Source of the DNA: Tetrahymena thermophila SB210
Lineage: Eukaryota; Ciliophora; Oligohymenophorea; Hymenostomatida; Tetrahymenidae
Assembly (NCBI RefSeq): GCF_000189635.1
Contig: NW_002476379.1
Span: 434,001-498,000, forward strand
Length of the DNA: 64,000 bases
Direction: 5' to 3'
The notes under the pieces were generated by a model. The model searched no databases, was not told the DNA's origin, and was given only the letters and a program-made list of their open reading frames with translations. Positions 22,642 to 36,200 of the stretch are shown piece by piece. A program made the position numbers and the translations under genes. The number at the start of each line of letters is the position of its first letter. Within the stretch, counting starts at the first letter, position 1.

Positions 22642-25087
22642 ATGAGCTAAAGTAGCATAGATTTCAAGGAATATCAGGTTTTTGAAGAGCATCTATTTGA
22701 AGAAATAGAGCTCGAAAGCATAGTAAAATTGCAGTTCAATGAGGAAACATTAAAAAAGAACTTTGAAGTACTCATAAAAATCTTAAAAGACTTAAAAATT
22801 GGAGTTGCTAAATCAAATTAAAGATCTGCCTAAAATGAGAAAGAAATTAAAGAACTTCAAAAAGATAATTAACAATTAAAAAAAGATGTTGATGGATTAA
22901 AAGACTAAAATTAAAATTTATTAGATGAAATACAAAAATTAAAAGAAAAAGATGAGCTATAGTAATAGGAAATAAATCAGCTAAAGGTGATCAATTTAGA
23001 TTACTTATAAAAAAAAAACATTAAATATTTTTTAAATTGATTTTTTCTAAAACTTTAGGATGAAAATAAAGCAAATCAAGAGAAAATAGAATAATAACAG
23101 AAGACAATTGATGAACTCTCTAAAGATAATTAAAAGAATAAAGAAGATATTGCATATTTGATGGATGAATTAAAAAAGCTTAAAAGCGAAATTGATTCTA
23201 TCAAGCTTCAAATGAGCTTGCTAAGTGGTAATGGAATAGACCGTAAATAAATAAATAATACAAAAAAAATCTAAGTTAATGATTGATTTTATATAAAATT
23301 AAATAGAGGATGCATTATCTAAGCTTCTGAAAGAAATTTAAAAGATCAAAGATGAATACGTAAATTGCATTATTACAAAAAATATAGAATTGAAACTAGA
23401 TTATTTATTTATTTATTTGTTGTTTTTTCTTAATTAATTAATCAATGATCTTACGTAATTTAAAGGTAACTAAAATAGAATATAGATAATAAGTCACAAT
23501 ATTTTAAGAAGATATTGAATGGATTAAAGAAGAATTGGAAAAACTTAGAAAGCAACTAGAGTAATTAAAAAACGAAATGGCTGAACTCTAGGGAGTTAAA
23601 GATTTAAGTAACTTAAAAGACTAAATTTCTTCTATACTTAACAGATTAAAAGTGATAGAAGCCTCTCTTAAAGATAAAGTTGATTATGAAATATTTGAAC
23701 AACAAATAAATTATCTCAAACAGTTAATTTCTAGTTTAGGGTATGAAAATTAATTCATTTTTACTTTAAAATATATTTATTTACTTTATAAAATTAGTGG
23801 AAAAGAAATAACATAACAAATAATTCAACCAGGACTTTCAGCCAAAGAAGCTGCCTTGTTAAAAGAACTTGATAAGAGAGTTTCAGATTTGGAAGATGCT
23901 ATCAGAGAGCTCAGAAGAGATCTAAAAGAGCACAAAAATGATTATGCTGATTATACTTAAAAAACGAATGGTAGACTTGATAAAATCGAAGATTTACTTT
24001 CATAACTTTAAAAATAAAGTAATTTTTATTAAACTCAAAATCATACATTTAATTCGTGTGTATAAAAAATTAGTTGCTCTAATGAAATAACTTAAGGATT
24101 AATTAGATAAACTTACTTCAGCACACTAGGAAACAAATAACATTGTAAAAAATTTTAGCTAATTAAATAGAATATTTTTTTAATTAAATTTTAATAAAAT
24201 TAGGCACTTACCAATTAGTAAAAGATTAAAGAACTTTAGAAATTGCTTGATCAATTATATTAGCTTTTCAGAGAAAATAAACCTGAAGTTACACTAAATT
24301 AAGGTGGTGGTATTTCTGAAGAGTATTTAGAATCAAGATTAAATTAGTTAAGAGATGAGCTTTTAAGACTTATAAAAGACTTAAGAGATTAATTAAATGA
24401 TAAAGTCAGCTTTTCAGATCTCTATAAATCTGAAGCTCTAATAATGAGTAAGCTTGACTAAGTAGCAGAAGCCATTCTCAAAAAATGTGCTGATAAATCT
24501 GAAACTAAAAAAGCTCTAATATATTTAGAGAAAAAAGTAAATAAAATAAATGAGTATTCCGTTTTTATAAGTTAAATTTAATAAAACTAGATTAATTAGC
24601 TGTTTTTCCTTCTGCAAGAATTAAAAGGCAACGGAAATGGTAAAGATAAACCCAGAGAAGAAGATGCTCTTTTGGCTAGAAAACAATTATGGAGCTGTGT
24701 TTCTTGCGATAAAGCTCTTGATGAATACAATGGAAGATTAGGAGATCATAAATATTGGGTAAAATAAAAATAATTTAAAATAATGTTTATGTAATTATAA
24801 TTAAATTTAGGGACAATTTCCTCCTAAAGAAACAACTCCAGAGAGACTTGGAAAGGTGAATAAATTAAAATAAAATTAAAAAATATTTAAGTTTTAAATA
24901 ATTTAAAATATAGTTTGGCAAATAATTTAGATTTATGTAAGAGAAATAACTAATGAGAGAAAAATAATTCGAAAAACAGAAACTCGCTTAAAGTACTCAC
25001 CACTTTTAATAGAGGTTTAAAAACTTGCCAGGATAGTAATTTGAAGAAGGTGAGTTACCTTAAATTAATGCAAAAGCTACTTATTGA
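22642..25087 (+). CDS. Coiled-coil protein with DUF4795 / QRICH2-like C-terminus
   Basis: A multi-exon gene beginning MSQSSIDFKEY and ending KATY before TGA; I count about nine introns, with exact borders uncertain in the middle. Most of the protein is charged coiled coil (KELQKDNQQLKKDVDGLKD; SDLEDAIRELRRDLKEHK). Near 24260-24540 the pattern ISEEYLESRLNQLRDELLRL... KCADKSETKKAL, then LLARKQLWSCVSCDKALDEY and HKYW at about 24670-24760, resembles the DUF4795 domain of QRICH2 and C16orf96. Family members are sperm-flagellum or ciliary proteins. Inferred: an axonemal structural protein, fitting the cilia-linked neighbours. The family assignment rests on remembered motif order, not on a search. 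Confidence 0.68.
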
Positions 25088-26048
25088 AAAGATTATTTGC
25101 ATTTTTGTGTAAAAATTAAGTATATACCAAAAAAATAAAATTTAAATTAAATAAAATTACATTTTTGTATCAAACCATTTTTAATTAATTTAAAAATTTA
25201 AATAAAATCATTTTTTAAAGAAAATATTATGTTAAATTAAAAGATATTAAGTATTTTACATTACAAAAAAGAATCTAATTAATAATAAAGTCTAATTCTT
25301 TTACAGAAAATAAACTCATAAAAATAAGTATTTGAATAATTACTTATCATCTTTGTTTTAACAATTTAAGTTGAAAATTTCATTTTATGATATCTGTTCT
25401 CCTAAAAAAATTAATATAAATTTGACAGATTAATTGGTTTAAAATATAGACATTATCATTGTTTTAACATTTTAGGTAGAAAATTAATTTCCTTCTATGA
25501 TATCTATTCTACTTAAAAAATAAATTTAAACTTGACAGATTAATTGATTTATTTTTTATGAATATTTTTATAATTTCAAAAAATACTTTTATTCCAATTA
25601 GAAATAAGTGATAGATTAATAATTTTTTAAAAATGTAAAATATTTATAAATTTTTAAGGCAATAATTGATTTATTACAATAAAAATTTTAACTAAATAAA
25701 TGAAAATTAAGTACAATAAAAAAGTTAGTTTTTATTTTTCAATTAAATTTAATAATTAAGAATCTTAAAATAGTGAATATGCTACATATGTAATATATTT
25801 GGGATATTTATAATCAAACAAACTTTTATTATCAATAAATCAAACTGGTTTTATATTATTTTTTATAAAGTTTTTATTTATTTTTTTATTTATTTATTTT
25901 TATTTTTGAAAATAATTTTAATAGTCATTAGTTATTTATTTATTTATTTATTCTACATTTATTAAAATACTAAATAAGTAAGTTCTTTTAGTTTAATTGT
26001 TATTTTAATTTTAATTCCAAAATAATTCAATTAATAAAGCAATTTAAT
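25088..26048. other. Convergent intergenic region with a duplicated segment
   Basis: Nearly 1 kb of AT-rich sequence between the 3' ends of the DUF4795-like and bZIP genes. It contains a two-copy direct repeat (25344-25550) and TTTATTTATTTATTT simple tracts at about 25876-25950. No gene is visible. Confidence 0.55.
25344..25550 (+). repeat. Two-copy direct repeat, about 97 bp each
   Basis: Copies at 25344-25440 and 25453-25550 both start TTATCAT and share GTTTTAACA, ATGATATCT, AAAAAA and CTTGACAGATTAATTG or TTTGACAGATTAATTG in order, with scattered substitutions. They lie in the spacer downstream of the coiled-coil gene. The repeat looks like a local tandem duplication, older than the one at 22080. 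Confidence 0.75.
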
Positions 26049-29000
26049 TCAATATTGTTTTCTCTTTTTTTAGATATTATCTTGTACAAAATAATGTTCA
26101 TTATTTTAAATCAGACTACCAATAGGTTACTTAATTGTATCTCTGTCATCGTTAGTCTGTTAAGGAATCATATCAAAAAATGTTAGGCCTGTTTAATTTT
26201 AATTATTTTAATTCAAAAATGTATTATCGCGGGCTATTGGCTGCTAGATTTGATGATTTTATAAATGTTAATTTCCTGGTTAATTCATATGATGTGGGTG
26301 ATGATGCATAGGATTATTTTAAATATCATTTTAATTTAAATTGTTAATAGGATTATTAGGCTGAGCTGCTTAATTTGGGTTTTACATTTAATTAGGGAAA
26401 TATGAAGGCTAGGAAATTTAGAATACAGGTTAATACATTCTGTAATTTTAGAATTGGATTTGGTTATAAAAATTCTGGGCAGGATCATCAGTTAAATTGC
26501 CTAGTCCATTATCGTTTCCTCCAAATTCTTGATTAGGAAAATTGTTCTTCAAATATTATGGAATACCTCCTATATTGTTACCATTATTTTGATAAGATTA
26601 AGTATTTCCTAAAGCATTATTTGCAGATAAAATTTAAGAGGGAGTCATTAATTATTAGTTGAAACTCTAGTAATTATTAACAGTTAAAGAGTGGCTACTG
26701 TTTCCTGTGTTAAACTATCCAGCAAAACTGCTTGCCATTTATTAGCTAGTAATTTAGTTGTACTTTCTTTTCATAGAATTAAGTTCAGGCTATTGTCTTT
26801 TCTATAAATTAATTTAAAAGATTTTAAATATTTTAAAGATTAATATTTATGTATGTGATTATTAAATTTAATTAAATTATCAGTAAATGAATATGAGAAT
26901 ATTTTAATTTCAAAATATAATTTATTTTAAATCATTTAATTGAAATCATTTTGCAAGCCTAAGGTGGAATAATTAAAATATTTATTTTAATTTTATGATA
27001 TTTTACCTTATCAATAAAGTCAATTAATTTTCCTACTTATGTTGCTGTTAATAAAGGAGAGATTTTATCTACTAAATTCTCAACTGAGGTTGTTTTAGTA
27101 ATCCATTCTTTCTAGATGTTCTTCATTTCTCTAAATGCTCTATTTTATTATTTTTGATTATATTTAAGATTTAATGAATAATAATTAAATTGTTTACTTT
27201 TTAAAAGATTTTCTATGCTCTAAAAACTTTTTTAAAATGGGAAGGGCACTATAAATTTGATTATCATTTTCAGGTAAACCAATGGTGTCTTTGAAAATTT
27301 CCACACATCTATTAAATTCCTCATCTATAATAAAATAAGAGATTAAGCACTTAATTTACTTTATAGAAAATATTATTTAAAATTACCGTCATCTTAATTT
27401 TGCTCGTATCCATATAAGAAATATTCATAATTATTCTCTAGGAACGATTTATACATGTGCTTAAAGAAAAGATTTATTGCATGCTATCTGATTCTTCCAG
27501 TTGCTCCAAGTCTTAGCTAAAATTAATTAACTAATAAAATATTAATAATTTAACTTAAAAATTTTACTCTAAAAGAATCAACAACTAAATTCAATTCGTC
27601 TTCATTTGGCTTAGGTTCACCAATATTTTTTTAAATTTTTTCTATGAAATTTAATCTTTCCAAAACTAATCCCCTTAACTTTATTTATATTTAAAATTCT
27701 TGAATATATTTTTTTTGACTAAAAAAGCAAAAGCAAAATTTATTTTTACATATGGATTGTGCGAGAGTATGCTAGAAATACCAGATTGGCTCTTTTCTAT
27801 ATATACACACACTTCTTCTATTTCTTTTGTTAACTCAGTAACCTAGTTGTTACAAAAATTTTAATAAACATCTAATATTCCGCTTAGTATTTTTTTTAAA
27901 TTCTGATTTGTAATTAATTCTGTTACTTTTTTTTCTAGTAAATCAATATAAATTTTCTTTCTTTGTCTTGAATTTCTTGCGGACTCTCTATTCTTTTTTA
28001 ATCTTTTATTTTCCTAAGAATCATCTCCTTTCTGGTCAAAAGACTTTGAATTAGAATCACCATCGCCATCATCGTCACTTTCTCTTATTTCTTGCTTTAT
28101 ATTTCCACTATAGAATATATTAATAAGTATTTTAGTCTTACATTTTATTATAATATTAGACAAATAAAAAATTACCTTTTTTCATTTCCCATATTCTATA
28201 AATCACCATTTGATTGAACCACATTCATTAAAGATGAAATCTTCTTGATGTAAGTATTTTTAACATTGCTTTTAATGTTAGAAATTTGTATATTAGGATT
28301 AGAAGCCAACTTTGCTAAACCTTCTGCTGAATTATTTCTAGAAATAGTTGGGTTAGAAGGAGCTTGCTACTAAGGTTATTGAGGAATATTCTGCTAACTT
28401 TTGTTTAAGATTAGAATATTAACAATTAATGAATATTTGGAATTTTTTAAAAAATGCAGGTTTAGACATTAATGTTTTGTAAATTGTCTAAAAATTATAA
28501 TTAGAGTTTTTTTAATAATAATTACTATTAAAAGCTATTTGATTGCTAGAGTAAAGGATTGTTGCTAATCAGTGCATTCATATCATTTAGGGATTTAGAT
28601 TGCTTTATTTAGTTTGCTTTGGCCTTTGAAGATTAAGCTATATTTGAAATAAAATAATTTGTTATTTTAAATTAATTACTGCATTATTTAAGAAATCATT
28701 AAAAATATTACAGTTGAATCTTTCGCCATTATTATTTTATGAGTTCTTTTTCCTATTTATTAAAGAGAAATAATTCATTATATGGGCACCATAACTAAAG
28801 CCTATATTTAGCTATTTAAATATAAAAATTCAATTTACCCATAATTTTATGATGCAGCTGCATAGTTAATATTTTATTGAACAAAATATTAGTTATTTCC
28901 ATTACTATAGTTTGAACCATTGTCTTTGTCAAGACCTAACATTTACCCATCTAAAGGATCTTACTGGTTACCCATGAAAATAATATCTTAAACACCTTAA

Positions 29001-29290
29001 TATAAATCGTTTGTGAGATGGGACCTATTTAAAAGTTTGAAAATATATTTAGCAACTTGGACATTAGTATTAATAAACTGCTAAAAATTTTTTCCATTTA
29101 TTGTTTTTTTTAAGACTTTTTTAGATGATGATGATAATAATAATATTTGAAGCAAATTGAATAAAGGTTGTTACTATTACTGTTGCTATTAATTGAGCTG
29201 ATTTCTCCTTTCTTAGGCAGAGACTTCATTACCGTCGTAAATTAGCAATGTTGGCTCAAATGTTACTTTCTTTTATTAGTTGTTAATCAT
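26049..29290 (-). CDS. bZIP transcription factor with Gln/Asn-rich regions
   Basis: A multi-exon minus-strand gene from ATG at 29290. The N-terminal part has a glutamine run (about 29165-29190) and Asn/Gln-rich stretches. The DNA-binding basic region at about 27950-28010 reads RLKKNRESARNSRQRKK, the canonical N-x7-R arrangement of bZIP proteins, followed by LEKKVTEL. A helical region follows (LRGLVLERLNFIEKI... LRLGATGRIRQHAINLFF), then near 27030-27060 SPLLTATQVGKLIDFIDK, which recalls the LTxxQxAxFL motif C-terminal to bZIPs in plants and stramenopiles. A Gln/Asn/His-rich tail (26049-26790) is joined here through an intron of about 220 nt. If that intron is not used, the gene ends at TGA 26932 and the tail is a separate gene. 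Inferred: a sequence-specific nuclear transcription factor. Confidence 0.8.
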
Positions 29291-31598
29291 CTTGTTGGCT
29301 CAGATTTTACTATGCAAAGTGATAAATGAATTTTATTTTTCTATCTTATTACTATTGTTGTATGTATATATCTTCTTGCTCACAAAAAGTATTATTACTT
29401 TTAATTTTTGGTTTTAATAATTTTTTTTTAATTTTTTTTGTTTTTTGCTTTCGTATATTGTACTTAGTTTTTATTTAAGAGTGACGTCTCCAATACAAAT
29501 AATAAAAAAGCAAATTCAATGTGATTGATTCTCTTGTAATTTGATCACTTTTTGTTTAAATAAAAAGTAAAATAAATAAAGATAAGAAATTCATTTAGAT
29601 GGAGCTAATAGTAATTAATCTTTTCTATTATTATCAAATTTCAAAAACTTTCTTAATAGAACTCATGCATGTTTTTAGATCTATAAAAATTATTAATTTT
29701 GTAAAGTGAAATTTCTACGAAACTAATATTAAGAGATAAATAGATAATTTAGATGCACTATTTGCCTAACATTATAGTGATATTTTTTAAAAAAAGTTGC
29801 CTCTAATTTGTGTCAAAACAAGCCATTGGAGCAAATAAATAAATAATTTTGAAATTGTATTATAAAATAATACTAGAGCTCTCTGTTATCTTACTCTCTA
29901 TTCATGAACAAAAAAATTATAATTATTTTACAAACATATTTATTTATTGTTTTAAAATTATATTAATAAATAAATAAATGAATAAAAGATAAGCATATTA
30001 ACTAGAAGTTACAACAAAAATTCATATTAATTCTGAAAAATATTTTAATTTGATTCTTAAACTAGAATGAATCAAAGCTTTTTTGAATAAAGCATAGTGG
30101 TATGTTAAAAAATACATTTTAGAAAAATCCATTAAATTTAATTTATGATTTCTTCATATTTAGTGTTTGGTTCATATATTCATTAGTATTTTGATATTAT
30201 ATCATTATACTCGTAAATACAAAGCTTTATTATTTACTTTTTTAATAGTATATCAAAAGACTTTAATTATTGTAAGAATAATTAAGACTATTGTCAAATT
30301 TATTACTTTTAATAATTAATGCATTAATCTAAATAATATTTAATAAATTTTGCTATTTATAGCAAGTATATTAGAACTAGAACTACTGCTTTTATAACTT
30401 AGTAATTATCTTTTTATACTAATTTGTAACACACTTAAATTGTAAAAGAATACAAATTTAAGCTAATTTAATTACAGTTTGCATATATATAAAGCTATTT
30501 ATATTCTGTAAGTAAAAATCAATAAATAAATCCATATTTTATTAACTTCTAAATCTTCTTTTGACTTCTTTCAGTGATTAGTGTTGAAATAAAATATCTC
30601 TTTGAAGATATCGATTAAATTAGTAAGTAACAATTAATATTTGTATGATAGAAATCTGAATTAAAGTAAGAATACCAATCAATTGATTATTTATTTACAT
30701 TAGATATTTCCTATTTATATTAATAAATAATTAGGATACTAATCCAATTATAACCTAAAAATATTACAAACCCAAGTCAATCTCCTGATGATCTGAACAA
30801 TTTTTAATCACTATCAATAGTAATTTATAAAATTCATTAATGCATCATCATAATACCTAATGAAAATATTGATCAAAAAGCATCAAAAAATAGAAAGACC
30901 ATAAGAAATATCTTCTTATTTATTTTATATGCTTTACGGTTTTTAAATATTTAAAGGTGTAAATAAAAATAAGATTTTGTTTATAAATTTTATTAAAAAA
31001 ATTTTTTAAAATTATTTATTTATAAAAATAAATTGTAAAATAATATAAAAATAAATGTATTTCTTTATTATTTATAAAACTAAAGGAAATTATAAACAAA
31101 TTATAAGACACAAAGTTAAAGAAATTTAAAACAATTAATTTTACTTTGAAAAAAAAAAATTTTTTTATTAGAAAAAATATAAAAATAAAATTTATTGATA
31201 AAATATTTTTTACTTTTTAAAAAATTTTTAACTATTTGTTTGTTTTAAGAATAAATTTTTATAGCAAAAATAAATTGGCTTTGCTATAATAATAAAACAT
31301 GTTTTAAGTGTATTATTTATTTCAGTTTGAATTTAAATATTTTATTAATTGGTTTGAAATATCAGTGAATTTTTTTAGAAATAAAGATTTGATCATTTGA
31401 TTCAATCATTCAATATTTAGGAAATTTGATAGATGACAGCCTCAAATTAATTGAATAATTAACAAATATTTAATAATTCCACTAAATTTGTAATTAAAAA
31501 ATAAAAAATTTGATAACAAAATTTTAGAAATCAAAGCTAGCTAGCACATTCACTTAAAATATTAGTCTTGCACTGACAATATATAGTTTTGTTATATA
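29291..31598. other. Long divergent intergenic region
   Basis: 2.3 kb between the bZIP start (minus) and the MGCC gene (plus), with both promoters expected. It is AT-rich, with scattered TTATTTATT tracts. One plus frame from about 30656 to 31150 is open for about 165 codons and its first half has protein-like composition (SQSPDDLNN). However, with TGA as the only stop such lengths arise by chance, and I found no start or matching exon, so it is not called a gene. Confidence 0.45.
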
Positions 31599-32351
31599 AT
31601 GGGTTGTTGCCAAAGTGAGAATAGGTTAGAAGATTTAGGATATATCAAGCCTGATATGATTGATAAAAAGATGTACATGTATTCTAAATAGCCAGTATTC
31701 TTTTATTTTTCATTAAATTAAATTACTCTACATTTATACATTTAGTGATCTTAAAATTATTTTTTTCAAAATTAGCAAGTAATTAATTAAAATTTAGCTA
31801 AAATCCAGCTTTAAAATATGGTAACAGATGATTTAATATTAAACATTGTGGAAAATATCCATATACTTCTAAACTGATTTAGTTATTGATCAATCTGGCG
31901 AAGTAGATTATTTTTATTTTAATTAAAATAGAATGGAGGTAGCATATAGAGTTAAGATTAAGTTTATTAAGAAAGAGTAGCAATAAACTTTAGGTATAGC
32001 AAAAAGTAGCTATCAGAAATAAGGGAATAGGATCCTCATATGGAATCATCACTTCATTATGATGGAAGTTAAACAAAATCAGCGAAGAGCAATAGAATTA
32101 ATGACTAGTTCAGTGAAGGTCCAGATACTGGAGTAAAAGAATAATCTTTTTACAGATCATATCAACAGCAATTAGCAACAGTCTAGCCCTTTATTTATTA
32201 AGAATAAAAGTTTTACAATAGTCCTAAGGCAAACAATTAAAGTCCTAGAGAAAAAAATAATTACATTTTGAGTACAATTCCTGAAGACCAGGTCTATTAA
32301 TTAAGAAACGAAGATATGCTCTATCAAAAATAGCAAATAATTTAAATTTGA
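31599..32351 (+). CDS. Small protein with MGCC acylation signal
   Basis: The gene starts MGCCQSENRLEDLGY. Met-Gly followed by two cysteines is the classic signal for N-myristoylation of Gly2 plus palmitoylation of Cys3/Cys4, which would hold the product on the inner face of a membrane. A long intron follows codon 32 or so. The 3' part (about 32015-32351) is a Gln/Ser-rich frame with PHMESSLHYDG, SNRINDQFSEGPDTGVKE and LSTIPEDQVYQLRNED, ending in TGA. The middle exon borders (31850-32010) could not be settled: two frames are open. No domain is recognised. Inferred: a ciliate-specific peripheral membrane or signalling adaptor protein. Confidence 0.5.
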
Positions 32352-33244
32352 AGGTAAAGACATATAAGAGTGTTTTTCATTTAACTTAAACACTAACACC
32401 ACCAATTAATTTTATAGCAATCAAATCATAGTTAAACATAATACAATTCTCTTTATTATCTTTATTTACAATATTTCTACGTTATAATTACTATTAAAAA
32501 TCAATGAGATACAAGTTTAAGACTAAAAGTACCTTATTGATTATATAATTAAGGATTAAGATCGTTAATTAATTAAAATATTAATTTATACTATATTAAA
32601 AAAAAAGATTTCTGTTATTATATTAATTTATATATCATTCTTGCATGCTTGAACTTTATTACATATTTTGTCTCTATTTTAAGCAAGTATTCTCTTTTAA
32701 TTTCTAAATATCACTTGGTCAGTAATTTGTTGTTTTTAATATTTTCGTTTTAAAAAATTAACTGTTTACTAAATTATAAGTTAGCTATTTTTACTAATTT
32801 TAACAGTTATAAGACTTCAATATTTTTTGAAATACTCAAAAATACTTTGGTAATTGATTTTGAAAAAAAATTAAATTAAAGAGGATTCTTTACTAGCTTT
32901 TATATAAATAATTAAATTATTAAATTTCTTCTCGATCTAATTTAATTATTTGACAAAAAAAATATGGCTATAAAGCAAAAGATATTTTAATTTTTTTATT
33001 TATTCATTTCTATCAAAAAATATATTTTCTATACATTTTGTGATAATTTAAATAATTTAAATTAGTTAATTAATTAATTATTTAAAATAAGTCTTAACAA
33101 CTATCACTACTTTAATATATAAAACATTCTTAGTTTTATTTTCAATAATAAATATATAAAAGTATATTTTACTATCTACAAGGCTCAAGAATATTAAAAA
33201 TATTTTAGGAATTAAGCTCAAAAGGAAATTAAAAATTAAAAAAA
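32352..33244. other. Intergenic region
   Basis: About 890 nt of AT-rich sequence between two plus-strand genes, with TTAATTAATTAATTATT near 33065. No coding feature or repeat was recognised. It should contain the 3' end of the MGCC gene and the promoter of the coiled-coil gene. Confidence 0.5.
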
Positions 33245-36200
33245 ATGAACGACAAAAGATTGACTGATTAGCAAAGGTAAGGAATGAGTGAACGCATCAA
33301 TCAGATAGTTTAAATCAAGTTCAGAGAGTCTCAAAATTCTCAAAATAAAAGCAATCAAAATTATAGTTCATATGGATTAAAAGAAAATAGTGGTTAAAAA
33401 TCTGCAAGCAAATCAAATGTGAGTATATTTTTTATGAAACAAACATGTTAAAATAATAATTTATAAATTAGATTTGGAATGGTTAAAGCTAAATTTATTA
33501 TAGTACTTAGCAGAATTCTGAATCTAAAATGTCTAATAAAATAAGTAGAATCAAAGCTGCATAAACAAGAATAGGTTCCAGCTCTTCACAAATTTCAGTA
33601 AAGAGAGAAAAATCATACAACTCACATGAATGTATTTATTCAAATTATCAAATATTTAAAATTTGTTAAAATGAGGAGTTTCATTAAGGCCTAAATATTT
33701 TTTATTATTAAATTAGAAAGTGAAAGTTTTAATGGAGGAAATTCTATAAATTTAAGTGTTAGCAATGCTTCTAAATAGCTAAGAACAAACCACTACCAGT
33801 AAATAAATGCATTTGCTGACAAGAAAAAAAGCTTAGGCCTACATCCCTATTCATCGCAAAGCTAGTCTAAAAACTTCTTTTCTCCTCATTCATAAGCTAA
33901 ATCTTATAACCTTTTTAGTTAACACCCTTATGGTTAAGTAAACCATAACTAATATAAGTAGCCTTATACAAACAATTTTATCTAGTAAAAAGAAGAAAAT
34001 TTTATGGAAAATAACATAGATAATATTAACATAGATCTACAACAAATGCAATAGGGGGATTAGTAATATGATTCAAATTTATATTTGGAATAAATCAAAA
34101 TTCAAGAGTTAAGAATAGCTTAATTAGAAGATTTGTTAAAATAGGAAACATTAAATTGTGAGTAATTTCGTTCATAGATTAGTATTTTAAAATAGTAAAT
34201 GCTCAAAAGTGTCAGCGATTCTGGATTAATAAACTTATTCGAAGAAGCTTACATAGTTTCAGTAGATAAATAGATTGATATTCTTGTTTAATTAAAGGAA
34301 ATATAATAGAAAATAGAGCAAGATATATCATCCAGTTAGGCAATAATTATTGATTAAGATAACAGCTTAAAAAGTTTGATAGAATAAAATTAATAATAGT
34401 AAATTTAGATATAAGAGCTTTTTACAATAAATTAAAAAATAAAAGAGGACTTAACACAAAGTTTAGATGGCAAAAAAAAGCATGACTAAGAAAAATTTTA
34501 TTTAATAGAGTCTAATAACAAGTTAGTCAATGATATTGAAAATGCAATCTAATAAAATTCTATTTTGATAGAAGAAAATCAACACTACATTAAATAAATT
34601 GATGAAAAGAATAATGTCATTTCTCAACTTGAAACTCTCCTTAAGGATTAAAATGAAAATAAATCTGAGGTAATTTAGATGATTTTTTATATATATTTTA
34701 CTGCTTTCATAAATTATTAGATTTTAATTATTATTTATTAAAAATTAAAAGTAAGAAGCAATCTTAGAAGAAAAAGATCAAGTAATTTAGAAGTAAATCT
34801 AAGACATTTATGAACTGAATGAAGAGCTAAAGGAAATCAAAAATCAAAATGAAGATTTAGAATGCCTATTAAAAGAATATGAAGAAAAAATTTAATAGAT
34901 TAGCGAATACTAATTAGATAATAATTTATAAAATAGTCAAGAAAAGAAGAATGCAATTAAACAAAGAGAGTTGGAAGATCTGAGAGAACTTAGTGCTTAG
35001 TAATAAAGTCAAGAAGAAGAGGAAGATAAGCAAAATCAATTCGAAGCAATACAAGCAAATATCAATAACTTAGAAAGATAAGTAGATATCTTAGAACAAA
35101 AAAACAATCATCTCACTCAGTAATTAGAGAAAAACTAAACTTCGATTATTTAAAAGGATAGCTAAATAATTGAGAAAGATAAATTGCTTAATAAAAAAGA
35201 TGAATAAATTAAAGAATTATAAATGTAATTTTAGGATAAGTAACATAAAGCAGACACCTTTTAGAAATAACTAGATATTCTGCAAAATTAACTTCTCGAA
35301 ACAAAGCAAACTAATAACACATAGAATAAATAAGAGGAATTTGCTAAAATTGTATAAGAAAATATTGGCTTAAAGGCAAATTTATCTGAAATTTAGATTT
35401 AATTTGAACAATTAAAACAACAGAACATTATACATATTACAGCTAATAATAAACTCCAAGAATTAGTTGAAGAAAATCAACAATTACTGAAAAAGGCTAA
35501 CTTAGAATTATCTCGCTAAAATTAATCTTAATAAGTAGATCCTGAAATTTTGCAATAGTATGAGCAAAACTTTGAAGAATTAAACAATAGAGTTATAGAA
35601 TTTCATTAAAAATATTAGCAATCTGAAGAAGAAAAAGAAAAGCTGTAAGAAGAAATTGCTTTACTTAAAAATGTAAATAGAAAAAATAGTTTAATTTTAA
35701 ATAATTTTTTGTATTAATTATTTTAAGGGAATGGAAAATGATGAGAAAATACAATAGCTTTAATATATGTAGATGAAAGCAAATTTCTTTTCAACTCAAG
35801 TAGTTATAATGAGTAAACTATTATAGATCATAGATCAAGAGGATGAATGTATAGAATAAGACTAGTATGAGCCTATTGTCTTATAGATAAAGTAAAAAAT
35901 CGAAGAATTATTAAAAGAGAATCAGCTATTGAAGGAGTAGCAAAATAATAATGAATAAGACGAAAAGGATTCATAAATATCTCCTAAGCAAGTGAAAATT
36001 TCGTAGATTTAAAGCCTTGAAAATTCATTCAGTCTTAGGAATAGAGAATAAAGTTATCAATAAAATGATTAAATATAAATTGATTAAAAAGTTATGGAAT
36101 AATTTGAATAAAAGTATGAAAAACAAATTGAAGAAATTACTCTTTAAGTGCAAGAATTACAACAAAGATTAGCAGAAGTTTATGAGTAAAAATTCATACT

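Noticed and set aside
30656-31150. Open plus frame of about 165 codons with some protein-like stretches.
   Set aside because: With TGA as the only stop and low G content, such lengths arise by chance; no start codon, exon partner or known motif was found.
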